The notes under the pieces were generated by a model. That model was not told the origin of the DNA and did no database searches. It saw nothing but the letters and a program-made list of their open reading frames with translations. Source: Aquimixticola soesokkakensis (GTDB lineage Bacteria > Pseudomonadota > Alphaproteobacteria > Rhodobacterales > Rhodobacteraceae). Taken from it: a DNA stretch of 64,000 nt. The position numbers and the translations under genes were made by a program. The stretch covers positions 186,001 to 250,000 of the forward strand of contig NZ_FWFS01000002.1 of NCBI RefSeq assembly GCF_900172375.1, in the 5' to 3' direction. Of the stretch, positions 51,896-59,813 are shown piece after piece (positions within the stretch are counted from its first letter, which is position 1; each line of letters starts with the position of its first letter).

Positions 51896-51936
51896 TCAAC
51901 TGGTATGATCAGATAACATGATACTTGTATTGTCAA
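51896..51936. promoter_or_regulatory. apnO/oiaK divergent promoter with GntR-type operator, site 1
   Basis: TCAAC (51896-51900) is followed by TGGTATGATCA (51901-51911), a FadR-like TGGT-N3-ATCA dyad. For apnO (minus strand), TTGACA (51936-51931), a 17-base spacer and TCTGAT (51913-51908) form a good promoter whose -10 overlaps the operator. The element recurs at 56954 and 58318. Repression by the local GntR protein is inferred. Confidence 0.65.
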
Positions 51937-51979
51937 TCTACTTCTGGCACGACGGAAGGGAGACAAGCAGGAGGCGCGC

Positions 51980-53332
51980 ATGACCCCGAAACTGGCATGG
52001 TATGGCGATGATTTCACGGGATCGGCCGCGGTGATGGAGGTGCTGGCCTTTGCAGGGCTGCGCGCGATCCTGTTTAGCGATATCCCCTCGCAGGCCATGA
52101 CGGACCGCTTTCGCGATCTGGATGCGGTGGGCATTGCCTCGACGGCGCGCACCCATGATAGCGCTTGGATGGAGCGCCACCTGCCCGCGCCTCTCCAGTG
52201 GCTTCACGACACGGGCGCAGAGATCCTGCATTACAAATATTGCTCGACGCTCGATTCCGCGGCCCACAGCGGCAATATCGGCAAGGCGATCGATCTGGGC
52301 CTGTCGATCCGCCCCGCTCAGGCCGTGCCGCTGGTAACGGCCGCCCCGCAGATGCGGCGCTATCAGGCATTTGGCCATCTTTTCGCGGGCGATTTCGACG
52401 GGGTGCATCGGCTGGACCGGCATCCGGTGATGGCGCGCCATCCGGTGACGCCGATGCGCGAGGCCGACGTGTTGGCACATCTGGCCGGTCTGAGCACGCT
52501 TGACGCCGCGTTGATCGACCTTGAGATGCTGGGCGGTCCCGATCCTCAGGCGGCGCTGGTGCAGGCTTTGGATCGGGGCGCGCGCCTGCTGTCCTTTGAC
52601 AACATGTCGCCCGAAACGGAAGCGGTCATCGGAAAGGTGATCTGGCACAATCGTTGCGCGCTGTCCTTTGCGGCCGGATCGCAAGGATTGGAGTATGCGC
52701 TGGTGCGTCACTGGCAAACCAGCGGCGCGCTTGGCCCGTCGCCTGCGCCCCGGTCTGCGCCATCCCTTCGTCAGATCGCCGCGGTCTCCGGCTCTGTGTC
52801 CCCCAGCACGGCGCGCCAGATCGCGTGGGGCGCGGCGCAGGGGTTTGCGGTGATCGCCTTTGACACGACCGCCGCGCTGGCCGATCCGGCAAAGCTGTCG
52901 CGCGAGGTTGCGCGGGTTGTCGGTCTGGCCTGCGACGCGGCGCAGTCGGGCAACAGCCCCCTGATCGTGTCGGCGCGCGGTCCCGACGATCCGATGGTGG
53001 CACGGTTTTGGGAGGCGCTGAGCGGCAGCCGGCTTGCGCCCGAGCAGGCGAACGCGCGGATCGGGCAGGCACTGGGACAGGCACTGGATCAGGTGCTGCG
53101 CCGGACGGGCCTGCGCCGTGCGGTGATTTCAGGCGGGGACACTTCGGGCCATGGCATGCGCGCCCTCGGGATCGAGGCGCTCGAAGCGCTGGCCCCGACA
53201 ATTCCCGGTGCTGCGCTCAATCGCGCGCATGGGGTCGGGGCGCATGACGGGCTGGAACTGGCGCTCAAAGGGGGGCAGATGGGCAGCGAAGACTTCTTTG
53301 GCTGGATTCGCGCCGGTGGGGGCCCGCGCTAA
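51980..53332 (+). CDS. oiaK: 3-oxo-isoapionate kinase (DUF1537 family)
   Basis: This 450-residue kinase of the four-carbon acid sugar kinase family (DUF1537) should convert 3-oxo-isoapionate to its 4-phosphate. The N-domain starts LAWYGDDFTGSAAVMEVLAF with the conserved DD-TG motif. The C-domain carries the nucleotide-binding VISGGDTSGHGMRALGI near residue 385. AGGAGG precedes the ATG. Its stop overlaps the stop of the convergent gntR gene. DUF1537 kinases also act on threonate, erythronate and others; the apionate enzymes and RuBisCO-like protein next to it decide for oiaK. Confidence 0.85.
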   Translation: MTPKLAWYGDDFTGSAAVMEVLAFAGLRAILFSDIPSQAMTDRFRDLDAVGIASTARTHDSAWMERHLPAPLQWLHDTGAEILHYKYCSTLDSAAHSGNIGKAIDLGLSIRPAQAVPLVTAAPQMRRYQAFGHLFAGDFDGVHRLDRHPVMARHPVTPMREADVLAHLAGLSTLDAALIDLEMLGGPDPQAALVQALDRGARLLSFDNMSPETEAVIGKVIWHNRCALSFAAGSQGLEYALVRHWQTSGALGPSPAPRSAPSLRQIAAVSGSVSPSTARQIAWGAAQGFAVIAFDTTAALADPAKLSREVARVVGLACDAAQSGNSPLIVSARGPDDPMVARFWEALSGSRLAPEQANARIGQALGQALDQVLRRTGLRRAVISGGDTSGHGMRALGIEALEALAPTIPGAALNRAHGVGAHDGLELALKGGQMGSEDFFGWIRAGGGPR

Positions 53333-54072
53333 TGGGTTTCGAAGGCGCCCCGCGAGCGTTCCAGATGGTGACGCATTTCGTCACAGGCCGCATCGGCATC
53401 ACGCGCTTCGATCAGATCGACGATGCGCGCATGTTCGGCCAGTGTCACTGTCTCGCTGTCGGAACGGTGCAGCAGGCTGACGTGATATTCAAACAGCCAC
53501 CCCAGCATCGCATCTGCAACCGAGGAAATGATCGGATTGGCGCAAATCGCCGCGATTTTGCGGTGAAAGGCGATGTCTGCGGCGACGAACACCGCTGCCT
53601 GCCCCATTTTGCTGCGCTGGTCTTCGACCAGAGCCCGCAGTTGGGCGATGTCCTCAGCACTGGCGCGTTCGGCGGCAACCCGCACCATGCCCAATTCAAA
53701 CATCTGGCGGGCATGTTTGAGATGCCCAAGATTGGCCGGTGCCGCACTTAGAACCAAGCGGGCCAAGTCATCCGACTGTGACAGGACCGTCGCCGGATTG
53801 ATGTCATTCACCCGCGAGCGCTCGCCGTGGTTGATCGTGATCAGCCCACTGTTGTGCAGCGATTGCAGCGCCTCGCGCACCGCCGGACGGCCCACGCCGA
53901 AGCGGTCCATCAAGGCCCGTTCGGAGGGCATGAAATCGCCCGCTTTCAACTCGCCCTCGCGGATCATATCGCGCAGACGGTCCAGCACCTGATCGGCCAG
54001 CTTGCGCCGCACGATCTTTTCTTTGGGGGCAGTGGGGGCCGCCGATTGGGCTTTGGGGTCAATTTGGCTCAT
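53329..54072 (-). CDS. GntR/FCD-family regulator of the apiose locus
   Basis: This 247-residue regulator begins with a winged helix (PSERALMDRFGVGRPAVREA, about 49-68) and has an all-helical FCD ligand domain with metal-binding His in AFHRKIAAI and MRHHLERSRG. It resembles NanR-like members. It lies 39 bases downstream of apnL on the same strand, so it is probably in the apsD-apnL-gntR operon. Its stop (TAG) and the oiaK stop (TAA on the other strand) share bases. It is the natural candidate to bind the three TGGTATGATNA sites. The inducer would be an apiose catabolite. Confidence 0.88.
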   Translation of the reverse strand: MSQIDPKAQSAAPTAPKEKIVRRKLADQVLDRLRDMIREGELKAGDFMPSERALMDRFGVGRPAVREALQSLHNSGLITINHGERSRVNDINPATVLSQSDDLARLVLSAAPANLGHLKHARQMFELGMVRVAAERASAEDIAQLRALVEDQRSKMGQAAVFVAADIAFHRKIAAICANPIISSVADAMLGWLFEYHVSLLHRSDSETVTLAEHARIVDLIEARDADAACDEMRHHLERSRGAFETH

Positions 54073-54111
54073 GGTCTTTTTAAATAGCTGCGCAAGGGCT
54101 TGGAAACAATC

Positions 54112-55875
54112 TTATTTTGTTACCTCGAAAGGACCAAGCCCCTGGCATGGGCTGCCGGACAGGTTTGCGACGATCCGCTCGCCCGAGATCACCAGCGTGG
54201 CGACGGCGTTGTCGATCTGCGCGACCTCCACCCGCCCGCCTGCGCGTTCTGCCAGCCAGCGCACCACGCCGGCCAGCGGAACCGGGCCTGCGCCCAGCAA
54301 CCCGCGTGGCCCGTAAAGCGCGGCAGGCGTCCAGACCTGCGGGGCAAAGGGGGCGAGTGCGCTGGCAAGCCCGACAAGATAGGCCGCGCCGAAGGCTGCG
54401 AAATGGCGCGGGTCGATATCGGCCATGCAGATGCGTTCGAGGTTTGGATTGGGCAGGGTGCGATTGCCGTAGGGGTTCTGGCGCATGGCCAGCGTGCACG
54501 GGCCGATCCGGTAGCCCCGCGCGCCCGCGATGGCGCGCGCCGAGCGCGCGATATGGGGGATGGCTTCCAGCGTTTCGAGCACGGAAACATCGTCTGCGGC
54601 ATGGACGATGGGGCAGAGCCCATGGGTGATAAACGCCAATTCCTGCGCAAGCGCGCCATCGCGGGGCGGGCGCTTGCGATTGAGTTCCGGGAAAAAGCTG
54701 GCCATGCCCGCGCCGCGGGGCACATCCGCAAAGACCAAGGCCGCCGCGCTGTGAATATCGACCAGCGGTGGGCAGTCGGGCCATGTCGATCCGGGCGGTG
54801 TGGACTGGCGATCGACGGCGGGACAGATAAAGACCGACGCGGGCGACAGGCCCGCCTGATCCATCGCCCGCCGATGCGCCGTCAATTCTTCCTCGGGCGT
54901 CTGGCTTGCGTCAAAGCGGCCCAGAAGTTCCAGATCGAAGGCAAGGTCGGGGCAGGCGGATTGCAACCGCGCAAAACTGTCCATTTGCGCTGCCATCGTG
55001 TTGGCGGTGGCATCAAGATGACACAGCACCCGCTGCGCGCCGGTTTGCACGAGGTCTTGGGGCGAGAGCGCGGCGCGCGCCGCCTGTGCGCTGTCCAGCA
55101 CCAGCGCGGTCTGGGCAAAACGCTGATCGGTGAGGGCAGGGGTCAGTCCGGCGGGGCGCGGCTGGGCGGCCTTAGGTGCGGCCTGCCAAGTCAGGCTCAT
55201 GGTTTGGGTGGGAAAAGCGCCCTGCGCCAAGCGGTAGGGCCACGGGCGCGCGAGGGGGCGGTTGTAGATCTTGAACGAGGCATCGCCCCACTGACGCTGA
55301 TCCTCCATCTCGAATACGTCACCCGCAAAGGCGCAGGTCACCGCAAGGCCGTTGGCCTGATGGGTCAGCGCGGCGATGTCCTCAAAGGGCTGCCAGGGCG
55401 CAATGACATCGGGAAAGCATTTGTCCTCTTGCGACCCGTCGCTGTGGGTCACGCAGGCGCGCGCCCCCGCCATGCCGTTGATGGGATAGAGCAGGGTGAA
55501 CCCGCTGCGGTTGGTGTCGAACAGGCCCGTCACCTGCCCGGTAGCGACAAGCGTGAGGCTATGGGCGCGCAGGGTGGCGGTGATCGTCACATCCAGCGCA
55601 CCGGTTGCGGTGCGAAAGACCATGGGCTGCGTGAGGACGAGGGCGTCGTCGCTGTCATCGCGGCGCGCTGGCGCGAGGGTGGGCGTGACGCGCCCCCAAT
55701 CGCGGTCGCGCACCAAAAATGCCGCCTGACGCAGGATTTCAACGCCCCCGATCTTGAGATGGCGCAGGGTGCCATCCTCAAGCGTGACGTGCACCGGCCC
55801 GCGCACGATGCTCTCACGTACGGGGGGCGGCGTTGGCGTGCCGAACAGCGCCACAAGGTCGGTGTTGCCGCTCAT
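54112..55875 (-). CDS. apnL: D-apionate lactonase
   Basis: This 587-residue enzyme opens D-apionolactone to D-apionate. It has a beta-rich N-terminal domain (about 1-200, with TQPMVFRTATGALDVTIT and FTLLYPINGMAGA), a central TIM-barrel part (from ATANTMAAQMDSFARLQ), and a C-terminal small sandwich ending IVANLSGSPCQGLGPF. The N-terminal region and overall length agree with ApnL. It starts inside the stop of apsD (ATGA). I recognise it mainly from the fold order and the neighbourhood; no single catalytic residue is assigned here. Confidence 0.85.
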   Translation of the reverse strand: MSGNTDLVALFGTPTPPPVRESIVRGPVHVTLEDGTLRHLKIGGVEILRQAAFLVRDRDWGRVTPTLAPARRDDSDDALVLTQPMVFRTATGALDVTITATLRAHSLTLVATGQVTGLFDTNRSGFTLLYPINGMAGARACVTHSDGSQEDKCFPDVIAPWQPFEDIAALTHQANGLAVTCAFAGDVFEMEDQRQWGDASFKIYNRPLARPWPYRLAQGAFPTQTMSLTWQAAPKAAQPRPAGLTPALTDQRFAQTALVLDSAQAARAALSPQDLVQTGAQRVLCHLDATANTMAAQMDSFARLQSACPDLAFDLELLGRFDASQTPEEELTAHRRAMDQAGLSPASVFICPAVDRQSTPPGSTWPDCPPLVDIHSAAALVFADVPRGAGMASFFPELNRKRPPRDGALAQELAFITHGLCPIVHAADDVSVLETLEAIPHIARSARAIAGARGYRIGPCTLAMRQNPYGNRTLPNPNLERICMADIDPRHFAAFGAAYLVGLASALAPFAPQVWTPAALYGPRGLLGAGPVPLAGVVRWLAERAGGRVEVAQIDNAVATLVISGERIVANLSGSPCQGLGPFEVTK

Positions 55876-56894
55876 AGCGTGGCCAGATCGATCGTGCGCC
55901 CCTGGGCGGCGGAACGATAGGCGGCCTCGACCAGCGCGAAGGTTTCAAGGTTGTCGGCCCCGCTGGTTTCCGGCGTGCGCCCGTCCAGCAGGCAGTCGAT
56001 GAAATCGCGTTGGATCAGGGCCACGCTTTCGTGAATGTTGTGCCAAGGCTGCGAGGCCCAGTCGAGCAGCGGCGGCGCAACGTCGTAGGAGGTGGCTGCG
56101 CCCTCCTTGTGGACGCTCAATCTGTAGCCGGCATCAAGGCGCAAACTGCCCGCTGTGCCGTCGATTTCGAGCAGGGTCTGGGGGAAGGTTTCGGGGGTCC
56201 GCCTGGTCGCATAGGAACAATCCACCACGGAGGTCACCCCATTGTGGTGGGCCAGCATCATGGTCGCGACATCCTCGCCCTTGATTGCGGGATTGATGCG
56301 CGCTGTGGTTGCGGTGATCTGCGCAACGGGACCGAACAGCGCGCGCGCGATATCGAGGATGTGAATCCCGAGGTCCTCGATGATAAAACGTTCTCCCTCG
56401 GCGAGATAGGGCTGGCCTGCGTAGACATCATATCCCGAACGAAAGCTGATCCGCCCGAAAAACGGCGTGCCGATCGTGCCTGCGCGCAGACAGTCGATGG
56501 TGCGGCGCACGGCCGATTGCCATCGAAAGTTTTCGTGGATCATCAGCGTCTTGCCCGTGGCTTGCACGGCGCTCACCATGTCGCGCGCATCGGCAAGGGT
56601 CAGCGCGAAGGGCTTTTGGCAAATGACATGGACCTGCGCGCGGGCGGCCATTTCGACCAGGGATTTATGCGTCGGCACGGTCGTGGCGATATCGACAAAG
56701 TCGAACCCTGCGTCCTCGAACAGGTCTGCGGCATCGGTGTAGCAGCGGGCAATGCCGAAATCGCGCGCGGTCTGTGCCAGACGCTCGGGGTCGCGATCGC
56801 ACAGCGCGACGATCTCCACGCCCTCGATTCCCGCCCAAGCGTGCATCTGGTTTTGTGCGAAAAACCCGCAGCCGATCAATGCGCCTTTTAGCAT
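55872..56894 (-). CDS. apsD: D-apiose dehydrogenase (Gfo/Idh/MocA family)
   Basis: This 340-residue NAD+-dependent enzyme oxidises D-apiose to D-apionolactone. Its start LKGALIGCGFFAQNQMHAWA, the block DFVDIATTVPTHKSLVEMAA, the catalytic Lys in CQKPFALTLADA, HENFRWQSAVRR and GEDVATMMLAHHNG match ApsD proteins well. The ATG at 56894 has GGGGGGAGA upstream; the long reading to 57509 is spurious. It is the first gene of the apsD-apnL-gntR operon and diverges from the RuBisCO-like gene. It is clearly different from the other family member at 8233. Confidence 0.88.
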   Translation of the reverse strand: MLKGALIGCGFFAQNQMHAWAGIEGVEIVALCDRDPERLAQTARDFGIARCYTDAADLFEDAGFDFVDIATTVPTHKSLVEMAARAQVHVICQKPFALTLADARDMVSAVQATGKTLMIHENFRWQSAVRRTIDCLRAGTIGTPFFGRISFRSGYDVYAGQPYLAEGERFIIEDLGIHILDIARALFGPVAQITATTARINPAIKGEDVATMMLAHHNGVTSVVDCSYATRRTPETFPQTLLEIDGTAGSLRLDAGYRLSVHKEGAATSYDVAPPLLDWASQPWHNIHESVALIQRDFIDCLLDGRTPETSGADNLETFALVEAAYRSAAQGRTIDLATL

Positions 56895-56937
56895 GACGTC
56901 TCCCCCCGTCTTGAGTGTGCTGGGCAAAAGAGTGACT

Positions 56938-56969
56938 TTGGCCTTTCCAAAAGTCAACAGGTATGATGA
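56938..56969. promoter_or_regulatory. apsD/RuBisCO-like divergent promoter with GntR-type operator, site 2
   Basis: TCAAC (56954-56958) then AGGTATGATGA (56959-56969). For the RuBisCO-like gene TTGGCC (56938-56943), an 18-base spacer and TATGAT (56962-56967) form a promoter whose -10 lies inside the operator. The same element is at 51896 and 58318. GntR control is inferred. Confidence 0.65.
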
Positions 56970-56999
56970 GTATATTAGATGAAGCCTCGGGAGGACAAC

Positions 57000-58262
57000 A
57001 TGGGCCAGTTCGACAGCCGCGACGATTTCATCCGTGTGACCTATCGCATTGAATGTAGCGGTGATCCCGCGGCCATGGCCGCCAAGATCGCAGCAGATCA
57101 ATCCACGGGCACCTTCACGGAATTGCCGGGTGAAACGGCTGCGGTGCGCGCGCGTGGCGCCGCGCGGGTCCAGGCGCTTACCCCCTTGCCCGATGCACAG
57201 AGCGCGGGCTTTCCCAGTACCGAACAGGGGCCGTTTCGCCGCGCCGATGTCGTGATCGCCTATCCGCTTGACGCCATCGGCACCGATATTGCCGCGCTGA
57301 TGACGGTGACCGTTGGCGGTGTCTTTGCCGTGCGGGGGATTACGGGGATCCGGGTGATGGACATCGACCTGCCGTCTGCCTGGGCCTGTCACCCCGGACC
57401 GCAATTCGGCGTGGCGGGGTCGCGTCGTCTGATGGGCGTGGCGCAGGGGCCGATGATTGCCTCCATCATCAAGCCCTCGCTGGGGTTGTTGCCCCAAGAA
57501 ACCGCCCAAGTGGTGGCCGACCTATGTGCAGCGGGCGTCGATTTCATCAAGGACGACGAGAAACTCATGTCGCCAGCCTATGCGCCCTTGGAGGCGCGGG
57601 TGGATGCGATCATGCCCGTGATCAGGGATCATGCGCAAAAGACCGGAAAACAGGTGATGTATGCTTTCGGGATTTCGTCGGCAGATCCTGACACCATGAT
57701 GCGTCACCACGACTACGTCGTCAAACAAGGGGGCGTTGCGGCGGTGATCAACATCAACTCCATCGGCTACGGCGGTATGAGTTTCCTGCGCAAACGCTCG
57801 GCTTTGTGCCTGCATGCCCATCGCAACGGCTGGGACATTCTCACCCGCCACCCCGCTCTTGGGATGGAGTTTCGGGCCTATCAGAAAATCTGGCGGCTTT
57901 TGGGCGTGGACCAGTTCCAGATCAACGGGATCGGCGCGAAATATTGGGAGCCGGACGAGAGTTTCGTCAAAAGCTTTCACGACATTCGCACGCCGATGTT
58001 CACCCCCGAGGATTGCCCCTTGCCTGTGGTCTGTTCGGGGCAGTGGGGCGGGCAGGCGGTTGAAACCTATGAGCGTACGGGGCGCACGCTGGATCTGATG
58101 TATCTGGGCGGCGGCGGCATCCATGGCCATCCGATGGGCGCTTGCGCGGGCGTGCGCGCGATCCGTCAGGCGTGGGAGGCGGCCGAGCAGGGCGTCTCGC
58201 TTGCCGATTACGCGCGCGCGCATCCCGAACTTGCTGCCTCGCTCGCAAAATGGGGCGGATAA
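57000..58262 (+). CDS. RuBisCO-like protein, 3-oxo-isoapionate-4-phosphate processing (OiaX/OiaT type)
   Basis: This 420-residue large-subunit-like RuBisCO homologue is without CO2-fixing function. The ligand lysine Lys184, which becomes carbamylated, and the metal ligands Asp186 and Glu187 are in GVDFIKDDEKLM, and Lys158 is in IIKPSLG. The loop-6 Lys of true RuBisCO is replaced (CSGQWGGQAVE). In known apionate pathways such proteins act on 3-oxo-isoapionate-4-phosphate. One kind cleaves it to 3-phosphoglycerate and glycolate; another decarboxylates it to L-erythrulose 1-phosphate. I cannot tell which by eye, although no erythrulose-phosphate isomerase genes are in the window. GGGAGGACAACA precedes the ATG. 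Confidence 0.88.
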   Translation: MGQFDSRDDFIRVTYRIECSGDPAAMAAKIAADQSTGTFTELPGETAAVRARGAARVQALTPLPDAQSAGFPSTEQGPFRRADVVIAYPLDAIGTDIAALMTVTVGGVFAVRGITGIRVMDIDLPSAWACHPGPQFGVAGSRRLMGVAQGPMIASIIKPSLGLLPQETAQVVADLCAAGVDFIKDDEKLMSPAYAPLEARVDAIMPVIRDHAQKTGKQVMYAFGISSADPDTMMRHHDYVVKQGGVAAVININSIGYGGMSFLRKRSALCLHAHRNGWDILTRHPALGMEFRAYQKIWRLLGVDQFQINGIGAKYWEPDESFVKSFHDIRTPMFTPEDCPLPVVCSGQWGGQAVETYERTGRTLDLMYLGGGGIHGHPMGACAGVRAIRQAWEAAEQGVSLADYARAHPELAASLAKWGG

Positions 58263-58294
58263 GACGGTTTTGCACAAACTGGGCAAAAAAACTA

Positions 58295-58333
58295 TTGCCA
58301 GACCTAATCTAATCACGTCATCATACCAGTTGA
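58295..58333 (+). promoter_or_regulatory. Sugar ABC operon promoter with GntR-type operator, site 3
   Basis: The operator is on the minus strand: TCAAC (58333-58329) then TGGTATGATGA (58328-58318). On the plus strand TTGCCA (58295-58300), 18 bases and CATCAT (58319-58324) may form the promoter, again with the -10 in the operator. It is 100 bases before the binding-protein gene. Confidence 0.6.
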
Positions 58334-58433
58334 GGCGCTCGCCAGTGGCAGCGCACCACGACCCTGTGGAGGGGGTCGCAGAGGAGCACGCCCCCAAGAC
58401 GGGTCCAAGGCGTGACGCAAAGGGAGGAAATTC

Positions 58434-59705
58434 ATGACCAATTCTCACCGCAAAACGGTCCTTGGCCGCCTGCTATGTGCGGCAACGCTGGGGGCAGGGG
58501 CCTTGGGAGCCTTGGGGACGACAGGCGCGATGGCGCAGGAAATCGACATCTGGACGCTCAATTTTTCGTCCGAAAAGGCGAATAACGCGCTGAACGCCAT
58601 CGCACAGGAATTTGAAGAGGCGAATCCCGGCGTCGATATTATCTGGACCCAGCGCGGCGTTGACGAGTTGAAAACCGCGCTGCGGGTTTCGGCGGGCACT
58701 GATTCGGGCCCCGATATCTTCTTTAGCTGGGCAGGGCTTGGCCTGGGCGGTGAATATGTCGCCGCAGGCATGTCCCAGCCGCTCGATTCCTATTACGACA
58801 GCTACAAATGGGACGACACCCTGCTGCCCACGGCGGCGGCCTTTGCCTCATCCTACGGTGACGGGCACAAGCACGGCGTGCCGTTCACCTTCAAGGGCGA
58901 AGCGGTCTATTACAACAAAGCCCTGTTTGAAAAGGCGGGCATCACCGAGGAGCCGACGACCTACGACGCGCTCGTCGCGGCGGCGCAAGCCCTTAAAGAC
59001 GCGGGGATTCCTGCCTTTGCCTTTGGTGGTTCGGTCAATTGGCACGTCATGCGGTTGATGGATGTATTGCTGGAAACCGAATGCGGGGCACAGACCCATG
59101 ACGCGCTTGTCGCGATGGAGGCAAACTGGTCCGAGACCCCCTGCGCGACCGAAGCCTTTGCGCAAATGCAGATGTGGGGCGAAAACTATTTCCTCAAGCC
59201 CTTCATGGGTATCGATCAGCCCCAATCCTTCAACCTCTTTGTTGCAGGGCGCGCGGCGATGATGCTGGAGGGCAACTGGCTTGTCCAGCAGCTGAATGAG
59301 GTGAGCGACCTCGACAACTATGGCCTTTTTGCCTTTCCGACAGGCACAGACCGTCTGTACGGGTTTGCCGAATATCACTACATCAGCGCGGGTGCGGATG
59401 ACCCCGATATGGCAGCGAAATTCCTCGATTACTTCAACTCGACGGACGTACAGCAGCGCTATCTGGGCGCGATGACGACCAATTCGGTGAATGCGGATGT
59501 GGTGTATGAAAACCAGTTGCCGCTGGAAACCGAGTGGAACGCCCTGTTCGCGCAATATGACGCCATGTTCGTGAACGGAGATCAGGGCTTTCCGGCCTCG
59601 GTCACGGCGGAATATTTCCGGGTGATCAACCAGACGGCTACGGGGGACATGACCCCGCAAGACGCCGCGGATGCGCTTCAGAGCTACATCGACAATCTGG
59701 GCTAA
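58434..59705 (+). CDS. Sugar ABC transporter substrate-binding protein
   Basis: This 423-residue periplasmic binding protein of the MalE/extracellular-solute-binding family 1 type has a signal peptide ending at TTGAMAQE. EEANPGVDIIWTQRGVDELK and GHKHGVPFTFKGEAVYYNKA (the hinge and ligand region) are typical, and FVAGRAAMMLEGNWLVQQ identifies the second lobe. It starts the transporter operon of the apiose locus. Because an apiosidase-like enzyme without a signal peptide is encoded downstream, the ligand may be an apiose-containing disaccharide or oligosaccharide rather than free apiose. Confidence 0.9.
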   Translation: MTNSHRKTVLGRLLCAATLGAGALGALGTTGAMAQEIDIWTLNFSSEKANNALNAIAQEFEEANPGVDIIWTQRGVDELKTALRVSAGTDSGPDIFFSWAGLGLGGEYVAAGMSQPLDSYYDSYKWDDTLLPTAAAFASSYGDGHKHGVPFTFKGEAVYYNKALFEKAGITEEPTTYDALVAAAQALKDAGIPAFAFGGSVNWHVMRLMDVLLETECGAQTHDALVAMEANWSETPCATEAFAQMQMWGENYFLKPFMGIDQPQSFNLFVAGRAAMMLEGNWLVQQLNEVSDLDNYGLFAFPTGTDRLYGFAEYHYISAGADDPDMAAKFLDYFNSTDVQQRYLGAMTTNSVNADVVYENQLPLETEWNALFAQYDAMFVNGDQGFPASVTAEYFRVINQTATGDMTPQDAADALQSYIDNLG

Positions 59706-59718
59706 CACGCGCTCTTTG

Positions 59719-59784
59719 ACGCCGCGCAAGGTCCTCTCCTGCGCGGCGTTGGCCAAAGCATGTGGCCGTGCCAGTGCTTTGGCC
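59719..59784 (+). terminator. Two successive hairpins after the sugar binding-protein gene
   Basis: Hairpin 1: ACGCCGCGCA (59719-59728) with TGCGCGGCGT (59740-59749). Hairpin 2: GGCCAAAGCA (59751-59760) with TGCTTTGGCC (59775-59784). Both are perfect ten-pair stems. The second is followed by TCCCTTTTTCTTC, so it is a terminator-like structure. They lie between binding protein and permease and should limit read-through. Confidence 0.85.
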
Positions 59785-59813
59785 TCCCTTTTTCTTCAAG
59801 CGGATGGACCTGA

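Noticed and set aside
54100-55920. A 606-codon open frame on the plus strand
   Set aside because: It lies opposite apnL; the composition is that of a GC-rich antisense frame and no ribosome site or family motif is present.
56895-57509. Upstream extension of the apsD reading frame to 57509
   Set aside because: It would overlap the RuBisCO-like gene and its promoter. The Rossmann motif begins right after the ATG at 56894, which has a strong ribosome site.
57000-58262. A true CO2-fixing RuBisCO large subunit
   Set aside because: The length is short, loop 6 lacks the catalytic Lys-Gly context, and no small subunit, phosphoribulokinase or other Calvin-cycle gene is near.
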